A stretch of 64,000 nt of DNA from Sphingomonas ginsenosidimutans (GCF_002374835.1 NZ_NWVD01000003.1:403261-467260), one strand, 5' to 3'. Positions 45,112-54,037 are shown, numbered from the stretch's first letter. The notes: generated by a model from the sequence alone, not told the origin. Numbers and translations are program-made.

Positions 45112-46557
45112 GTGAACCCGATGCTCGCCCGCTTCGCCGACCGGATCGCCGCGCGCCTGCCCGCTGCCGCGATCGTCACCGATCGCGACGCGATCGCGCC
45201 GTGGGAAACCGACTGGCGCCGCCGCTACCATGGCCATGCCGGGCTGTTGCTGGCGCCCGCCACCGTCGATGAGGTGCAGGCGATCGTCGCGGCCGCGCGG
45301 GCCGAGGGCGTCGCATTGGTGCCGCAGGGGGGCAATACCTCGATGGTCGGCGGCGCCACCCCGCCCGCCGACGGCAGCGCGGCGATCCTGTCGCTGCGCC
45401 GGCTGAACGCGATCCGCGCGATCGATGCCGACGCGGGGCTGGCGGTGGCGGAGGCAGGGGTGATCCTGGCGACGCTGCACGCCGCCGTCGCCGCGCACGG
45501 CCGGCGCTTCCCGCTGTCGCTGGGGGCGAAGGGATCGGCGACGATCGGCGGGCTCGTCTCCACCAACGCAGGTGGCACGCAGGTGCTGCGCTTCGGGACG
45601 ATGCGCGGGCTGGTGGCGGGGATCGAGGCGGTGCTGCCCGACGGATCGCGGCACGACGGGCTGGCGGCGCTGAAGAAGGACAATCGCGGCTACGACCTGA
45701 CGCAATTGCTGATCGGGGCGGAAGGGACGCTGGGGATCGTCACCGCCGCGACGCTGCGGCTGGTGCCGGCGGTGGCGGGGCGGACGGTCGCCTGGGCAGG
45801 CGTGGCATCCCCCGATGCGGCGATGACGCTGCTGCGCCGGTTCCAGCGCGCGACCCCGGCGCTGGAGAGTTTCGAGCTGCTGCCGGCCGAATCGCTGGCC
45901 GCCGTGCTCGCCTATCTGCCCGATGCGCGCGCGCCGATCGCGGGCGCGCACCCGTGGCACGTGCTGATCGAGGTGACCGCCGACGACGCGCCCGATGGCG
46001 CCGCGGCGGTGGTGGAGCGCGTGCTGGGCGCGGCGATCGGGGACGGGCTGGCCGCCGACGCCACGATCGCGGCGAGCGAGACGCAGGCCGAAGCGTTCTG
46101 GCGGATCCGCGAATCGATCTCCGATGCCGAACGCGCCACCGGGCCGGCGGCGCAGCACGACATCGCGGTGCCGGTGGAGGCGATGCCGCGCTTCATGATC
46201 GAGGCGGCGGCGGCGTGCGAGGCGCGCTTCCCCGGCACGCACGCCAGCGGCTTCGGCCATCTGGGCGACGGCAACGTCCATTTTCACGTCCGCGCCGCCC
46301 CCGGCACCGACCCTGCCGACTGGTATGCGCGGCAGGTGCCGGTCGTCTCCGCCTTCGTCCACGACCTGGTCGTCGCGGCGGGAGGGACGATTTCCGCCGA
46401 GCACGGTATCGGCCAGATGAAGCGCGACGAGCTGGAGCGGCTGACCCCGCCGGCGCGGCTGGCGGCGCTGCGCGCGATTCGCGCGGCGTTCGATCCGGGG
46501 GAATTGATGAACCCCGGCAAGCTTGTGACGCTTGCGCCGCCGCGCAACCCGCAATAG
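45112..46557 (+). CDS. FAD-binding D-2-hydroxyacid dehydrogenase (D-lactate/2-hydroxyglutarate/GlcD type)
   Basis: The 481-residue flavoenzyme has a VAO-type FAD domain at about residues 45-220 (LVPQGGNTSMVGGATPP, LGAKGSATIGGLVSTNAGG, IGAEGTLGIVTAATL). A FAD_oxidase_C domain follows with HASGFGHLGDGNVHFHV and SAEHGIGQMKRDEL, where the His cluster binds metal and substrate. It oxidises a D-2-hydroxy acid and passes electrons to an ETF or quinone. GTG 45112 with AAGGA upstream, or ATG 45121, is the start. Confidence 0.92.
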   Translation: MNPMLARFADRIAARLPAAAIVTDRDAIAPWETDWRRRYHGHAGLLLAPATVDEVQAIVAAARAEGVALVPQGGNTSMVGGATPPADGSAAILSLRRLNAIRAIDADAGLAVAEAGVILATLHAAVAAHGRRFPLSLGAKGSATIGGLVSTNAGGTQVLRFGTMRGLVAGIEAVLPDGSRHDGLAALKKDNRGYDLTQLLIGAEGTLGIVTAATLRLVPAVAGRTVAWAGVASPDAAMTLLRRFQRATPALESFELLPAESLAAVLAYLPDARAPIAGAHPWHVLIEVTADDAPDGAAAVVERVLGAAIGDGLAADATIAASETQAEAFWRIRESISDAERATGPAAQHDIAVPVEAMPRFMIEAAAACEARFPGTHASGFGHLGDGNVHFHVRAAPGTDPADWYARQVPVVSAFVHDLVVAAGGTISAEHGIGQMKRDELERLTPPARLAALRAIRAAFDPGELMNPGKLVTLAPPRNPQ

Positions 46558-46643
46558 GCCCGTCCCCCGTCCGGGTGGCGGCAGGACGCGGCGCGCCCGA
46601 TCGATACGATACGAACCTTATCCCGTCCGCTACGGAGAATCCC

Positions 46644-47411
46644 ATGGCCAGCGCGCCGCAGCTTCCGCTTTTCTACAACGGCCTCGAGCCGCTTTCGAGC
46701 GAACTCCACGCCAACTACAAGATTCGCTCGTCGAACGTGGCGCCGTTCCTGACCGGCCAGCACGCGATCCCGCTGACCGTGGAGGAATTCCCGCTGGTGC
46801 AGCGGTTCATGCCGATCGTCTTTTCGTCGGGCGACGATTCGATCCCGATCGCGCTGATGGGCCTGAACGAGGGCGTCAACGTGTTCGTCGACGAGGCCGG
46901 CGCGCTGACCGAGGACAATCTGTACGTCCCGGCGTATGTCCGCCGCTATCCGTACATGCTGGCGCGGCTGCGCCCGGATGCCGACGAGCTGTCGCTGTGC
47001 TTCGATCCGACCACCGACACGATCGGCGCGTTCGATGACGGCGAGCCGCTGTTCGCGGACGGCCAGCCGACCGAGCTGACGCGCAACATCCTTCAGTTCA
47101 ACGAGAATTTCGAACAGGCCGCGGCGCGCACCGGGCAGTTCATGACGGAGATCCGCGACGCCGGCCTGTTGATGGAAGGCGAAGTCACGATCCAGCAGGA
47201 CGGCATCGACCAGCCGTTCGTCTATCGCGGGTTCCAGATGGTCGACGAGCAGAAGCTGGCCGACCTGCGCGGCGACCAGCTGCGCAAGATGTCGCAGTCG
47301 GGGATGCTGCCGCTGCTGTATGCGCACCTGTTTTCGCTGTCGCTGATGCGCGACATCTTCGCGCGGCAGGTGAAGCTGGGCAAGATGCCGCAGCCGCAGC
47401 TGGTGGCCTGA
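46644..47411 (+). CDS. SapC family protein
   Basis: The 255-residue protein is a SapC-domain member (LEPLSSELHANYKIR, FLTGQHAIPLTVEEFPLVQRFMPIVFS, DEAGALTEDNLYVPAYVRRYPYM, TRNILQFNENFEQA). These proteins are named after Campylobacter S-layer genes but are common in sphingomonads, often beside carbohydrate-uptake genes and TonB receptors. A role in peptide or oligosaccharide handling is suggested by others, not by this sequence. ACGGAG lies nine bases before the ATG. Confidence 0.88.
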   Translation: MASAPQLPLFYNGLEPLSSELHANYKIRSSNVAPFLTGQHAIPLTVEEFPLVQRFMPIVFSSGDDSIPIALMGLNEGVNVFVDEAGALTEDNLYVPAYVRRYPYMLARLRPDADELSLCFDPTTDTIGAFDDGEPLFADGQPTELTRNILQFNENFEQAAARTGQFMTEIRDAGLLMEGEVTIQQDGIDQPFVYRGFQMVDEQKLADLRGDQLRKMSQSGMLPLLYAHLFSLSLMRDIFARQVKLGKMPQPQLVA

Positions 47412-47430
47412 CGCGGAAGGCGCCGGGGTG

Positions 47431-47991
47431 ATGGCGATGCGCGGGAGCGCGGGACGACCGATCGCGGGTGCGACCTATTCGCGTGTCGCCATCGCCTTTC
47501 ACTGGGCTATCGCGGTGCTGGTGATCGGCAACCTGATCGTCGGGATCGGGCATCAATCGATCCCGGCGCTGCGCGCCTGGATGCCGGCGCACAAGGCGAT
47601 CGGCGTCACCATATTGTTGCTGACGGCGGCGCGGGTGGCCTGGCGCCTGGCGCATCGCCCGCCGCCGCTGCCCGCGGCGACTCCGGCCTGGGAACGCGCG
47701 GCGGCGCATGCGACGCACTGGGCGCTGTACCTGCTGATGATCGCGGTGCCGCTGACCGGCTGGATGATGGTATCCGGCCCGGAGGGGCGCCGCGCGCTGA
47801 CGTGGTTCGGGCTGTTCGACCTGCCGTACCTGCCGGTATCGGGCGGCGCCGCCGCGTTGGGCGGTGAGGGGCACGAAGTGCTGGGCTGGATGATGGCGGT
47901 ACTGGTCGCGGCGCATATCGCGGCGGCGCTGCGCCATGCGGTGCTGCTGCGCGACGGCGTGATGACGCGGATGCTGCCAGGCCGGCGTTGA
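47431..47991 (+). CDS. Cytochrome b561
   Basis: The 186-residue membrane protein has four helices with histidines placed for two b-type hemes (YSRVAIAFHWAIAVLVIGN, RAWMPAHKAIGVTILLLTAARVAWRL, HATHWALYLLMIAVPLTGWMM, GHEVLGWMMAVLVAAHIAAALRHAV). It should pass electrons from quinol or a dehydrogenase across the inner membrane. Start 47431 or the GTG at 47428 is possible. The 20-base gap after SapC suggests cotranscription. Confidence 0.92.
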   Translation: MAMRGSAGRPIAGATYSRVAIAFHWAIAVLVIGNLIVGIGHQSIPALRAWMPAHKAIGVTILLLTAARVAWRLAHRPPPLPAATPAWERAAAHATHWALYLLMIAVPLTGWMMVSGPEGRRALTWFGLFDLPYLPVSGGAAALGGEGHEVLGWMMAVLVAAHIAAALRHAVLLRDGVMTRMLPGRR

Positions 47992-48052
47992 CCCGCCGAT
48001 CAGCCATCCGTCGCCGGATTCGAACAATTTGTCGTGGCGACGGGGTGAAGGC

Positions 48053-48080
48053 TTGAAACCCTTTGCCACCCTCCTATGTT
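48053..48080 (+). promoter_or_regulatory. Promoter of the candidate small RNA
   Basis: TTGAAA (48053-48058) and TATGTT (48075-48080) are separated by 16 bases. Initiation is expected near 48087, just before the first hairpin of the RNA. Confidence 0.55.
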
Positions 48081-48086
48081 GTTGAC

Positions 48087-48192
48087 GTACGGTTTCCGTG
48101 TCCCCCCTTTCGCGGAACCGTATGGCACGCCTCTGGCGTGTCTCCTCCCTGAACCTTGGCCACCGCGTGTGAAAACACGCGGTGGTTTTTTT
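48087..48192 (+). ncRNA. Candidate small RNA with two hairpins, anti-Shine-Dalgarno stretch and terminator
   Basis: Stem 1 pairs TACGGTTTCCG (48088-48098) with CGGAACCGTA (48113-48122), one T bulged, with a loop containing CCCCCC. Stem 2 pairs GGCACGCC (48124-48131) with GGCGTGTC (48135-48142). CTCCTCCC (48142-48149) is then single-stranded and complementary to GGGAGGAG. A perfect 11-bp hairpin with GAAA loop and seven T residues ends the RNA at about 48192. No start codon with a coding frame is seen. CTCCTCCC-bearing 'cuckoo' RNAs are known in Rhodobacter; homology is not claimed. Confidence 0.65.
48160..48192 (+). terminator. Perfect Rho-independent terminator
   Basis: CCACCGCGTGT (48160-48170) and ACACGCGGTGG (48175-48185) form an 11-bp stem closed by the tetraloop GAAA and followed by T7 (48186-48192). 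It is the best terminator in the window. The bases 48193-48436 after it hold nothing I can identify. Confidence 0.92.
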
Positions 48193-48436
48193 ATGCGCGT
48201 CGCTGGCGGGGGCGTGGCGGATCATGCCGTCGCGGATGCAGGGGACTTGTGTGGCGATGGCCGGGAGGATTGCCCCCGGCGCGCATCCCATCACGCTGCG
48301 CGATGAGGCAAAGGGGTGCGCCGAGGGCGGCGGCACGGGGTACGGGGGCGGGCATCCGTCCCGCCGCGTGCGTGCAGCCGGCCGATGGCGCGTATAGGTG
48401 GCCCCGTAACAGGTCCGGAGCGACTTTAGAACGTGG

Positions 48437-48652
48437 TCAGAAGGGTGCGCAGGCGCGGCGCTGCTGGGTGCCCTTGGGCGTCAGGACGAGGTGGCCGAGG
48501 CGTTCGCGGATCAGCCCCTGATCGAGCAGCTGGCGGATCGTGTCGGGATCGTGACCGCGCGAGATGATGAGCGTGCCGCCCGCGCTGCGCGCGGTCCACA
48601 GGATCCGCTCCATCTGTTCGGACACCAACCGGATTACCGCTTCGCCGTTCAT
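48437..48652 (-). CDS. Small protein with possible winged-helix fold
   Basis: The 71-residue protein (MNGEAVIRLVSEQMERILWT...) has a helix-turn-helix-like stretch IRQLLDQGLIRERLGHLVLTPKG, similar to the end of winged-helix domains. ATG 48652 is preferred over a longer frame from 48847, which begins with an Arg-rich, non-coding-looking stretch. No family is recognised and no operon partner is seen. Confidence 0.55.
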   Translation of the reverse strand: MNGEAVIRLVSEQMERILWTARSAGGTLIISRGHDPDTIRQLLDQGLIRERLGHLVLTPKGTQQRRACAPF

Positions 48653-48800
48653 CGCCGTTGCGCCCCCCACGGGCCAGACGCGACCGACTCGGACGGTCGC
48701 TTGACTGGAGGAAGGCGTGAAAACGGTTAACGGGTCAACCACCAGCCCGCCGCTTTCCAGCCGAAACGGGTAGGATGCGCGCGGAAGCCGACGAAACGAA

Positions 48801-48835
48801 CGGGCCGGCCGGCGCACGATGCGCCAGCCGGCCCG
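48801..48835 (-). terminator. Hairpin terminator of the large TonB receptor gene
   Basis: CGGGCCGGCCGGCGCA (48801-48816) pairs with TGCGCCAGCCGGCCCG (48820-48835), with a single mismatch and a CGA loop. It lies 21 bases beyond the receptor stop. There is no clear T-tract. Confidence 0.6.
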
Positions 48836-48856
48836 CCCCGTCTGCAATGGTGTGTA

Positions 48857-51700
48857 TCAGAAGCGCGTGCGCAGCGTCACGCCATAGGTGCGCGGTTCGG
48901 CGAGGAAGGCCGAGAACAGCTGGTTGCCGGTGCCGCCGAACGCCTGCACCTGCTGCTGGCTGCCCGCCCCCTGGAAGGGCGAGTTGAACGCGACCTGCGT
49001 ATAGTTGGTGTCGAGCAGGTTCTGCGCCCACAGTTCGACCGCCCAGCGTTCCTCACGCCCGCGCAGGCCGACGCGCGCGTTCACCACGGTGAAGCCGTCC
49101 TGCATCTTTTCCACGAACAGGTCGGAGCCGGTGTTATAGTCCGACGCCGTGCGCTGATCGACGTAGAACAGCGCCGACATGCCGTCGCTGCCGATGTCCG
49201 GCGTCCAGGCGACCGAGGAGGTGATGACGTTGCGCGGCGCGTTCGACATCTGCGACCCCGACAGCAGGAACAGCGCCGGATCCAGCGGCGCGCCCGCATC
49301 CGAGCCGACCAGGTTGCGGCGATACTTGGTGTCGGCGAAGGTGTAGCCCAGGTTCACCGCCAGATTGCGTGCGGGGTAGAAGCCGGCCTCCACCTCGACA
49401 CCCTGGCTGAGGACGCCGTATTTGACGTTGCCGGAGCAGGCGCCGGTCGCCGCGCTGTTGTCGCGATCGGCGCCGTTGAGGTCGTTCGAGCACGAGCCGA
49501 TGTTCTCGACCACGTAATTGGTGCCGTTGAAGGTGTTCAGCTGGAAATTCTTGAACTCCGACCGGAAGCCCGCGATGTTGAACGTGAACTGGCGGCTGGA
49601 ATATTTCAGGCCGATTTCATAGGCGTTGACGGTTTCCGGGTCGAACCGCAGCCGCCCGCCGGTGGCATTGCCGATCGTCGCGGGATTGTACGCATCGCCC
49701 AGGTCCGACCGGTCGAGGTTGTACCCGCCCGCCTTGTACCCGCGCGAATAGCTGGCGTAGGTCATCACGCGGTCGACCGGCTTCCACGACAGCACCGCGG
49801 TGCCGGTCAGCTGGTCTTCCTTGAAATTGTCCGCCAGCGTGCGGCCGTTCAGCGCCGCCGACGAATTGCCGGTGCATGCCAGCGTCGCGATCCCGCGGGT
49901 CAGCGCGGCGAGCTGCGCATTGTTGAACAGATTGCCCGCCGGGCCGGCGCCCAGCAGCCCCTGGATCTGCGGGCAGACGGTGTTGTTGTTGCCGAACGTC
50001 GCGTCGAAGCGCTTGCGCTCCTGCGTCCAGCGCAGGCCGGCGGTGAACGACAGATTGTCGGTCAGCTTGATGATATTGTGGGTGAACAGCGCGAAGCTCT
50101 TGCTGTTCTGGCGATAGACGTCGCGGGTGGTGCCCAGGTTGTTGAGCGTGCCCAGCCGGTCGATGCTGGCCAGGATCAGCGGCGTCGCGGCGCCGAACGC
50201 GGGCGTGGTGCCCGGCACTTGCCCCGACAGCGTCGCACGGCCCGCCGCGCTGAGGCAGCCGGCATTGGCCGGGTTGCGCAGCGCCGCCGCCGGGTTGATC
50301 GTCGCGACGATGCGGCACGCGGCGAACGCGCCGTAATCGCTGCCGAACTTCAGATTGTCGACGACCTCCAGATCCTCGTTCGCGAAGAAGCCGCCGACCA
50401 GCCAGTTCAGGCGATCGCCGAACGCCTCGCCGTTGAGGCGGACTTCCTGCGTGAAGGTGTGGAACTGGCGGTAGTTGTTGCCGTCCGCCGGGCGATCGCC
50501 GATGTCGAGGACGTTATAGTCGATGTCGCTGGCGCCCGCCGACTTATATTCGCGATAGGCGGTGATCGAGGTGAGCGAGGCGCCGCCCAGGTTCCAGTCG
50601 ACCTGCGCCGAGCCGCCATAGTCCTTCGTCACGTTCGAATAGGCCTTGCCCGGCGAGAAGGCGATGCGGCGGCTGTACGGGTCGTTGCCGCTGGGAAAGG
50701 CGCTGCCGGCCGGATAGCCGCGCAGCGCGGCGATCGAATTGATGACGTCGACGATGCGGTTGCCGGCGGGGTTGATCGCATAGTCGCCGGCGACGCCGGG
50801 GGTCGGATCGATCTTCTCGCGCGTGTCGACATAGACGGCGCCGCAGCACTTTTCGTCGCGGAAGGTATAGTCGCCGATCAGCCGCAGCGAGAAGTCCGAC
50901 GACGGTTCGAGCAGCAACTGCCCGCGCACGAACCAGCGATTGCGGTCGTTATAGTCGGTGTTGTTGACGACATCGCGCATGAAGCCGTCGCGCTTGGCGT
51001 AGACGCCGTCGATGCGGAAGGCGAGCAGGTCCTTGATGATCGGCCCGGTCAGCGCGCCGGCGGCACGCCAGGCGTCGAAATTGCCGTAGCTGCCCTCGGC
51101 ATAGCCGCCGAAGTCGAACGACGGCGCCTTGGTGTAGATGTTGATCGCGCCCGCCGAGGAATTGCGCCCCGACAGGGTGCCCTGCGGCCCGCGCAGCACC
51201 TCGATCCGGTCGACCTCGCCCAGATCGTTGAGGCCCGAGCCGGTGCGGCTGCGATAGACGCCGTCGATGAACACCGCGACCGAGCTTTCGAGGCCCGGGT
51301 TGTCGCCGACCGTGCCGATGCCGCGCACGCGCGCCGAGGCGTTCGCTTCCGACCCGGTCGAGGAGACGTTGAGCGAGGGGGCCAGCTGCGCCATCTGGCG
51401 GATGTCGGTGGCGCCCGAATTCTGCAGCGCGGCCTGGCTGACCGCGTTGATCGAGATCGGCACTTCCGACAGGCGTTCGGAACGGCGCGTGGCGGTGACG
51501 ACGATGTCGCCGGCGCCGACGTCGTTCGCGTCGGCCTGCGCGGCGGTGGTGTCGGCCTGTCCGGCGACGGCGGCGTTGGCGGTGACGGGGCTGGCCTGAT
51601 CGGCGGCGGCCTGATCGGTAGAGGTCTGCGCCGAGGCGGTGGCGGCGAACAGCAGCGCGGGCGCGGCGGCGGTGGACAGCAGAACAATGGTCAGACGCAT
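48857..51700 (-). CDS. Large TonB-dependent receptor
   Basis: The 947-residue outer-membrane receptor has a signal peptide (MRLTIVLLSTAAAPALLFAATASAQ) and an acidic spacer. The plug contains IVVTATRRSERLSEVPISINAVS, APSLNVSSTGSEANASARVRGIGTVGDNPGLESSVAVFIDGVYRSR and VEVLRGPQGTLSGRNSSAGAINIYT-type motifs. A barrel ends in GVTLRTRF. The TATRR TonB box-like start and the GRNSSAGA motif match the receptor group used for complex, non-iron substrates. Start 51700 has GGGAGAGG upstream; an ATG eight codons earlier is rejected. A palindrome (TTACGC-GGC-GCGTAA, 51802-51816) lies upstream. Confidence 0.93.
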   Translation of the reverse strand: MRLTIVLLSTAAAPALLFAATASAQTSTDQAAADQASPVTANAAVAGQADTTAAQADANDVGAGDIVVTATRRSERLSEVPISINAVSQAALQNSGATDIRQMAQLAPSLNVSSTGSEANASARVRGIGTVGDNPGLESSVAVFIDGVYRSRTGSGLNDLGEVDRIEVLRGPQGTLSGRNSSAGAINIYTKAPSFDFGGYAEGSYGNFDAWRAAGALTGPIIKDLLAFRIDGVYAKRDGFMRDVVNNTDYNDRNRWFVRGQLLLEPSSDFSLRLIGDYTFRDEKCCGAVYVDTREKIDPTPGVAGDYAINPAGNRIVDVINSIAALRGYPAGSAFPSGNDPYSRRIAFSPGKAYSNVTKDYGGSAQVDWNLGGASLTSITAYREYKSAGASDIDYNVLDIGDRPADGNNYRQFHTFTQEVRLNGEAFGDRLNWLVGGFFANEDLEVVDNLKFGSDYGAFAACRIVATINPAAALRNPANAGCLSAAGRATLSGQVPGTTPAFGAATPLILASIDRLGTLNNLGTTRDVYRQNSKSFALFTHNIIKLTDNLSFTAGLRWTQERKRFDATFGNNNTVCPQIQGLLGAGPAGNLFNNAQLAALTRGIATLACTGNSSAALNGRTLADNFKEDQLTGTAVLSWKPVDRVMTYASYSRGYKAGGYNLDRSDLGDAYNPATIGNATGGRLRFDPETVNAYEIGLKYSSRQFTFNIAGFRSEFKNFQLNTFNGTNYVVENIGSCSNDLNGADRDNSAATGACSGNVKYGVLSQGVEVEAGFYPARNLAVNLGYTFADTKYRRNLVGSDAGAPLDPALFLLSGSQMSNAPRNVITSSVAWTPDIGSDGMSALFYVDQRTASDYNTGSDLFVEKMQDGFTVVNARVGLRGREERWAVELWAQNLLDTNYTQVAFNSPFQGAGSQQQVQAFGGTGNQLFSAFLAEPRTYGVTLRTRF

Positions 51701-51801
51701 GGTGACGGTGCCTCTCCCAAACATGACGGGTCGATGGGTCCGGATTTGAACATCCGGTATCGCGGCCGGTTTAGCGCGCTATCGACAAAGGTCTAGCGAA
51801 T

Positions 51802-51816
51802 TTACGCGGCGCGTAA
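51802..51816. promoter_or_regulatory. Short palindrome upstream of the large TonB receptor
   Basis: TTACGC (51802-51807) and GCGTAA (51811-51816) are perfect inverted repeats around GGC, about 100 bases before the receptor start. It may be a repressor or activator site for the receptor. Confidence 0.3.
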
Positions 51817-51890
51817 GATTGTCGGCGTGGCGGCGGGCGTAGCGCGCTTGCGCGGGCGGGCGGGTTGGATTACTGGCCGTGCCCCGGCGA

Positions 51891-51964
51891 GCGGGTATAG
51901 CACAATGGTAGTGCAGCAGCCTTCCAAGCTGAATACGCGGGTTCGATTCCCGCTACCCGCTCCA
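51891..51964 (+). tRNA. tRNA-Gly (anticodon TCC)
   Basis: The 74-base gene begins GCGGGTA and ends TACCCGC-T-CCA, with CCA encoded. The anticodon loop CTTCCAA carries TCC at 51923-51925, and the T-arm GGTTCGATTCC is canonical. It lies just ahead of the GTA promoter; tRNA genes are common integration sites, but no repeated tRNA end is seen in the window. Confidence 0.96.
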
Positions 51965-51998
51965 TTATCCCCCACCTGACGACGGCGATATTTGCGGC

Positions 51999-52036
51999 TT
52001 GACAGCGCCGCGCTGTTTGCGTACAAAACGTGAACA
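51999..52036 (+). promoter_or_regulatory. GTA-cluster promoter with LexA-like direct repeat
   Basis: TTGACA (51999-52004) and TACAAA (52022-52027) are separated by 17 bases, the best promoter in the window. Overlapping the -10 is GTAC-AAAACGT-GAAC (52021-52035), one mismatch from the alphaproteobacterial LexA site GAAC-N7-GAAC. A leader of about 170 bases precedes the first GTA gene at 52209. Confidence 0.55.
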
Positions 52037-52208
52037 TCGAGATGATGCGAATCGGGCCGGGCGGCTCGGGGCTGCGGCCCCGCCGCGCCGGCCCGTCGTC
52101 GTTTGGCGCGCCGCGCGGGGCGGCTCCGGGCGGTGCGGATGACGCACCACCGGGCGGGCAGCGGGTGCGGCCGACGATATCGGGATCGACGCAGGGGAGG
52201 ATCGCCGG

Positions 52209-52733
52209 ATGGCCGAACGAACGGGCGGTACGGGGCGTGACGATGCGGGACGTGCCGATGCGGGACGTGACGATGCTGGTCGGGACGGAGCGACGGGAGC
52301 CGGGGCGGGTACGCAGACCGCCGGCGCGGACGCGATGCGGTGGAGCAAGACGGCGCGACACGCCTTCCTCGATCACCTGAGCATGACCGGCGACGTCGCG
52401 GCATCGGCGGCGGCGGCGGGCATGTCGGTGACCGCCGCTTATGCCAAGCGGCGACGGGAACCGCGCTTCGCGCGCGAATGGCGTGATGCGGCCGCGGCGG
52501 CATGGGAACGGCTGGAGGCGGCGGTGCTGCGCCAGGTGCTGGCAGAAGGCGAGCGGCCGGGCGGCGCGATCGAGATCGCCACCGCGATGCAATTGCTGGC
52601 GCGGCGTCCCGACATGCCCCCACCGCCGGCCGCGCCGCCGGTGCGCCGGAAGGGGCGCGACGTCGCCGGTCGGGAACTGCTGCGGCGCCTGTCGGCGCAG
52701 GCGCGGCGCGGCGGGGCGGCGGAGCCGGCATGA
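52209..52733 (+). CDS. GTA terminase small-subunit-like protein (g1)
   Basis: The 174-residue protein has a low-complexity N-terminus (GRDDAGRADAGRDDAGRDG, coded by 18-base repeats). A helix-turn-helix domain follows from about residue 42 (KTARHAFLDHLSMTGDVAASAAAAGMSVTAAYAKRRREPRFAREW). It sits in the TerS position of a GTA, where it would help load host DNA. GGGGAGG precedes the ATG. Its TGA overlaps the ATG of terminase large (ATGA). Confidence 0.75.
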   Translation: MAERTGGTGRDDAGRADAGRDDAGRDGATGAGAGTQTAGADAMRWSKTARHAFLDHLSMTGDVAASAAAAGMSVTAAYAKRRREPRFAREWRDAAAAAWERLEAAVLRQVLAEGERPGGAIEIATAMQLLARRPDMPPPPAAPPVRRKGRDVAGRELLRRLSAQARRGGAAEPA

Positions 52734-54037
52734 GCGCATCGATGGAGCGGGCGCTGCGCTGGTGGCGCGGGCTGCCGCTGGCCGAGCGCACCGCGATCGC
52801 CGCGACGCTGAGCGAGGAGACCGCGCGTGCGATCGTCGAGCGGTGGGAGGAATGGGCGCATCCGGGGCAATTGCCCCCGCCGGGCGGCTGGTCGGTGTGG
52901 CTGATGCAGGCCGGGCGCGGCTTCGGCAAGACGCGCGCGGGCGCCGAATGGGTGAGCGCGATGGCCCGCACCATGCCGCAGGCGCGCTTCGCGCTGGTCG
53001 GCGCGACGATCGCCGATGCCCGCAAGGTGATGGTGGAGGGGCCGAGCGGCGTCATCGCGGTGGCGCGCGACGACGAACCGGTGGTGTGGCGCCCGACCAG
53101 CGGCGAGGTGCGCTTCGCCAGCGGGGCGAGCGCGCAGGTCTATTCCGCCGCCGCGCCGGAGAAGCTGCGCGGGCCGGAGCATCATTTCGCCTGGGCGGAC
53201 GAACTGGGCAAATGGCGCGGCACCGCGGGGTGGGACAATTTGCTGATGGGGTTGCGGCTGGGCGAGCAGCCGCGCGTGCTGGTGACGACGACCCCGCGCC
53301 CGACCGCGCTGATGCGGCGGATCGCGGCCGATCCGGGGACGTGCACCACACGCGGGCGGACGCATGACAATCCGCATCTGCCGCCCGCGTTCGTCGCGGC
53401 GATGACCGCCAGTTACGGCGCGACGCGGCTGGGGCGCCAGGAACTGGACGGCGAGCTGATCGACGAGGTGGCGGGCGCGCTGTGGACGAGCAAGACGTTG
53501 GAGGCGCAGCGCGCCGCGACGGTGCCGCCGCTGGTGCGCATCGTCGTCGGGGTCGATCCGCCCGCGGGCACCGACGGCGATGCCTGCGGGATCGTCGCGG
53601 CGGGGCTGGGGCGCGACGGCTGCGGCTATGTGATCGAGGATGCCAGTGTCAGCGGCGCGACGCCCGAGGGCTGGGCGCGCGCGGTCGGCGCCTGCGCCAC
53701 CCGTGTCGGCGCCGACCGCGTGGTGGCGGAGGCGAACCAGGGCGGCGCGATGGTGAAGAGCGTGCTGCTGGCGGCGCAGGCGACGCTGCCGGTGACATTG
53801 GTCCACGCCACCCGCGGCAAGGCGGCGCGCGCGGAGCCGGTCGCCGCGCTCTACGAACTGCGGCGGGTGTGGCACGCGCGGGCGTTCCCGGCGCTGGAGG
53901 ACGAACTGGCGGGACTGTCGATCGGCGGTGGCTATGACGGGCCGGGGCGATCGCCGGACCGCGCCGACGCGTGCATCTGGGCGCTGACCGCGCTGATGCT
54001 GGACCGGCAGGGCGAGGCGCGGGTGGCGGTGATCTAG
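52730..54037 (+). CDS. GTA terminase large subunit (g2)
   Basis: The 435-residue packaging ATPase-nuclease has Walker A GRGFGKT at residues 62-68 and Walker B FAWADE at 153-158. The nuclease domain begins with VGVDPPAG (metal Asp) and contains VVAEANQGG and DRADACIWA. It would package host DNA into the particle by a headful mechanism. ATGA overlap couples it to terS; a 251-base spacer with two hairpins follows instead of the usual tight join to the portal gene. Confidence 0.92.
   Translation: MSASMERALRWWRGLPLAERTAIAATLSEETARAIVERWEEWAHPGQLPPPGGWSVWLMQAGRGFGKTRAGAEWVSAMARTMPQARFALVGATIADARKVMVEGPSGVIAVARDDEPVVWRPTSGEVRFASGASAQVYSAAAPEKLRGPEHHFAWADELGKWRGTAGWDNLLMGLRLGEQPRVLVTTTPRPTALMRRIAADPGTCTTRGRTHDNPHLPPAFVAAMTASYGATRLGRQELDGELIDEVAGALWTSKTLEAQRAATVPPLVRIVVGVDPPAGTDGDACGIVAAGLGRDGCGYVIEDASVSGATPEGWARAVGACATRVGADRVVAEANQGGAMVKSVLLAAQATLPVTLVHATRGKAARAEPVAALYELRRVWHARAFPALEDELAGLSIGGGYDGPGRSPDRADACIWALTALMLDRQGEARVAVI

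Noticed and set aside
51891..51964. tRNA-Gly as the attachment site of a prophage
   Set aside because: No integrase lies next to it and no repeated tRNA 3' end occurs in the window; the adjoining genes form a GTA, which is not an integrating phage.
52030..52380. A GTG-started frame of 116 codons before terS
   Set aside because: It overlaps the promoter region and the start of terS and is dominated by Gly/Arg/Pro; no ribosome-binding site is seen.
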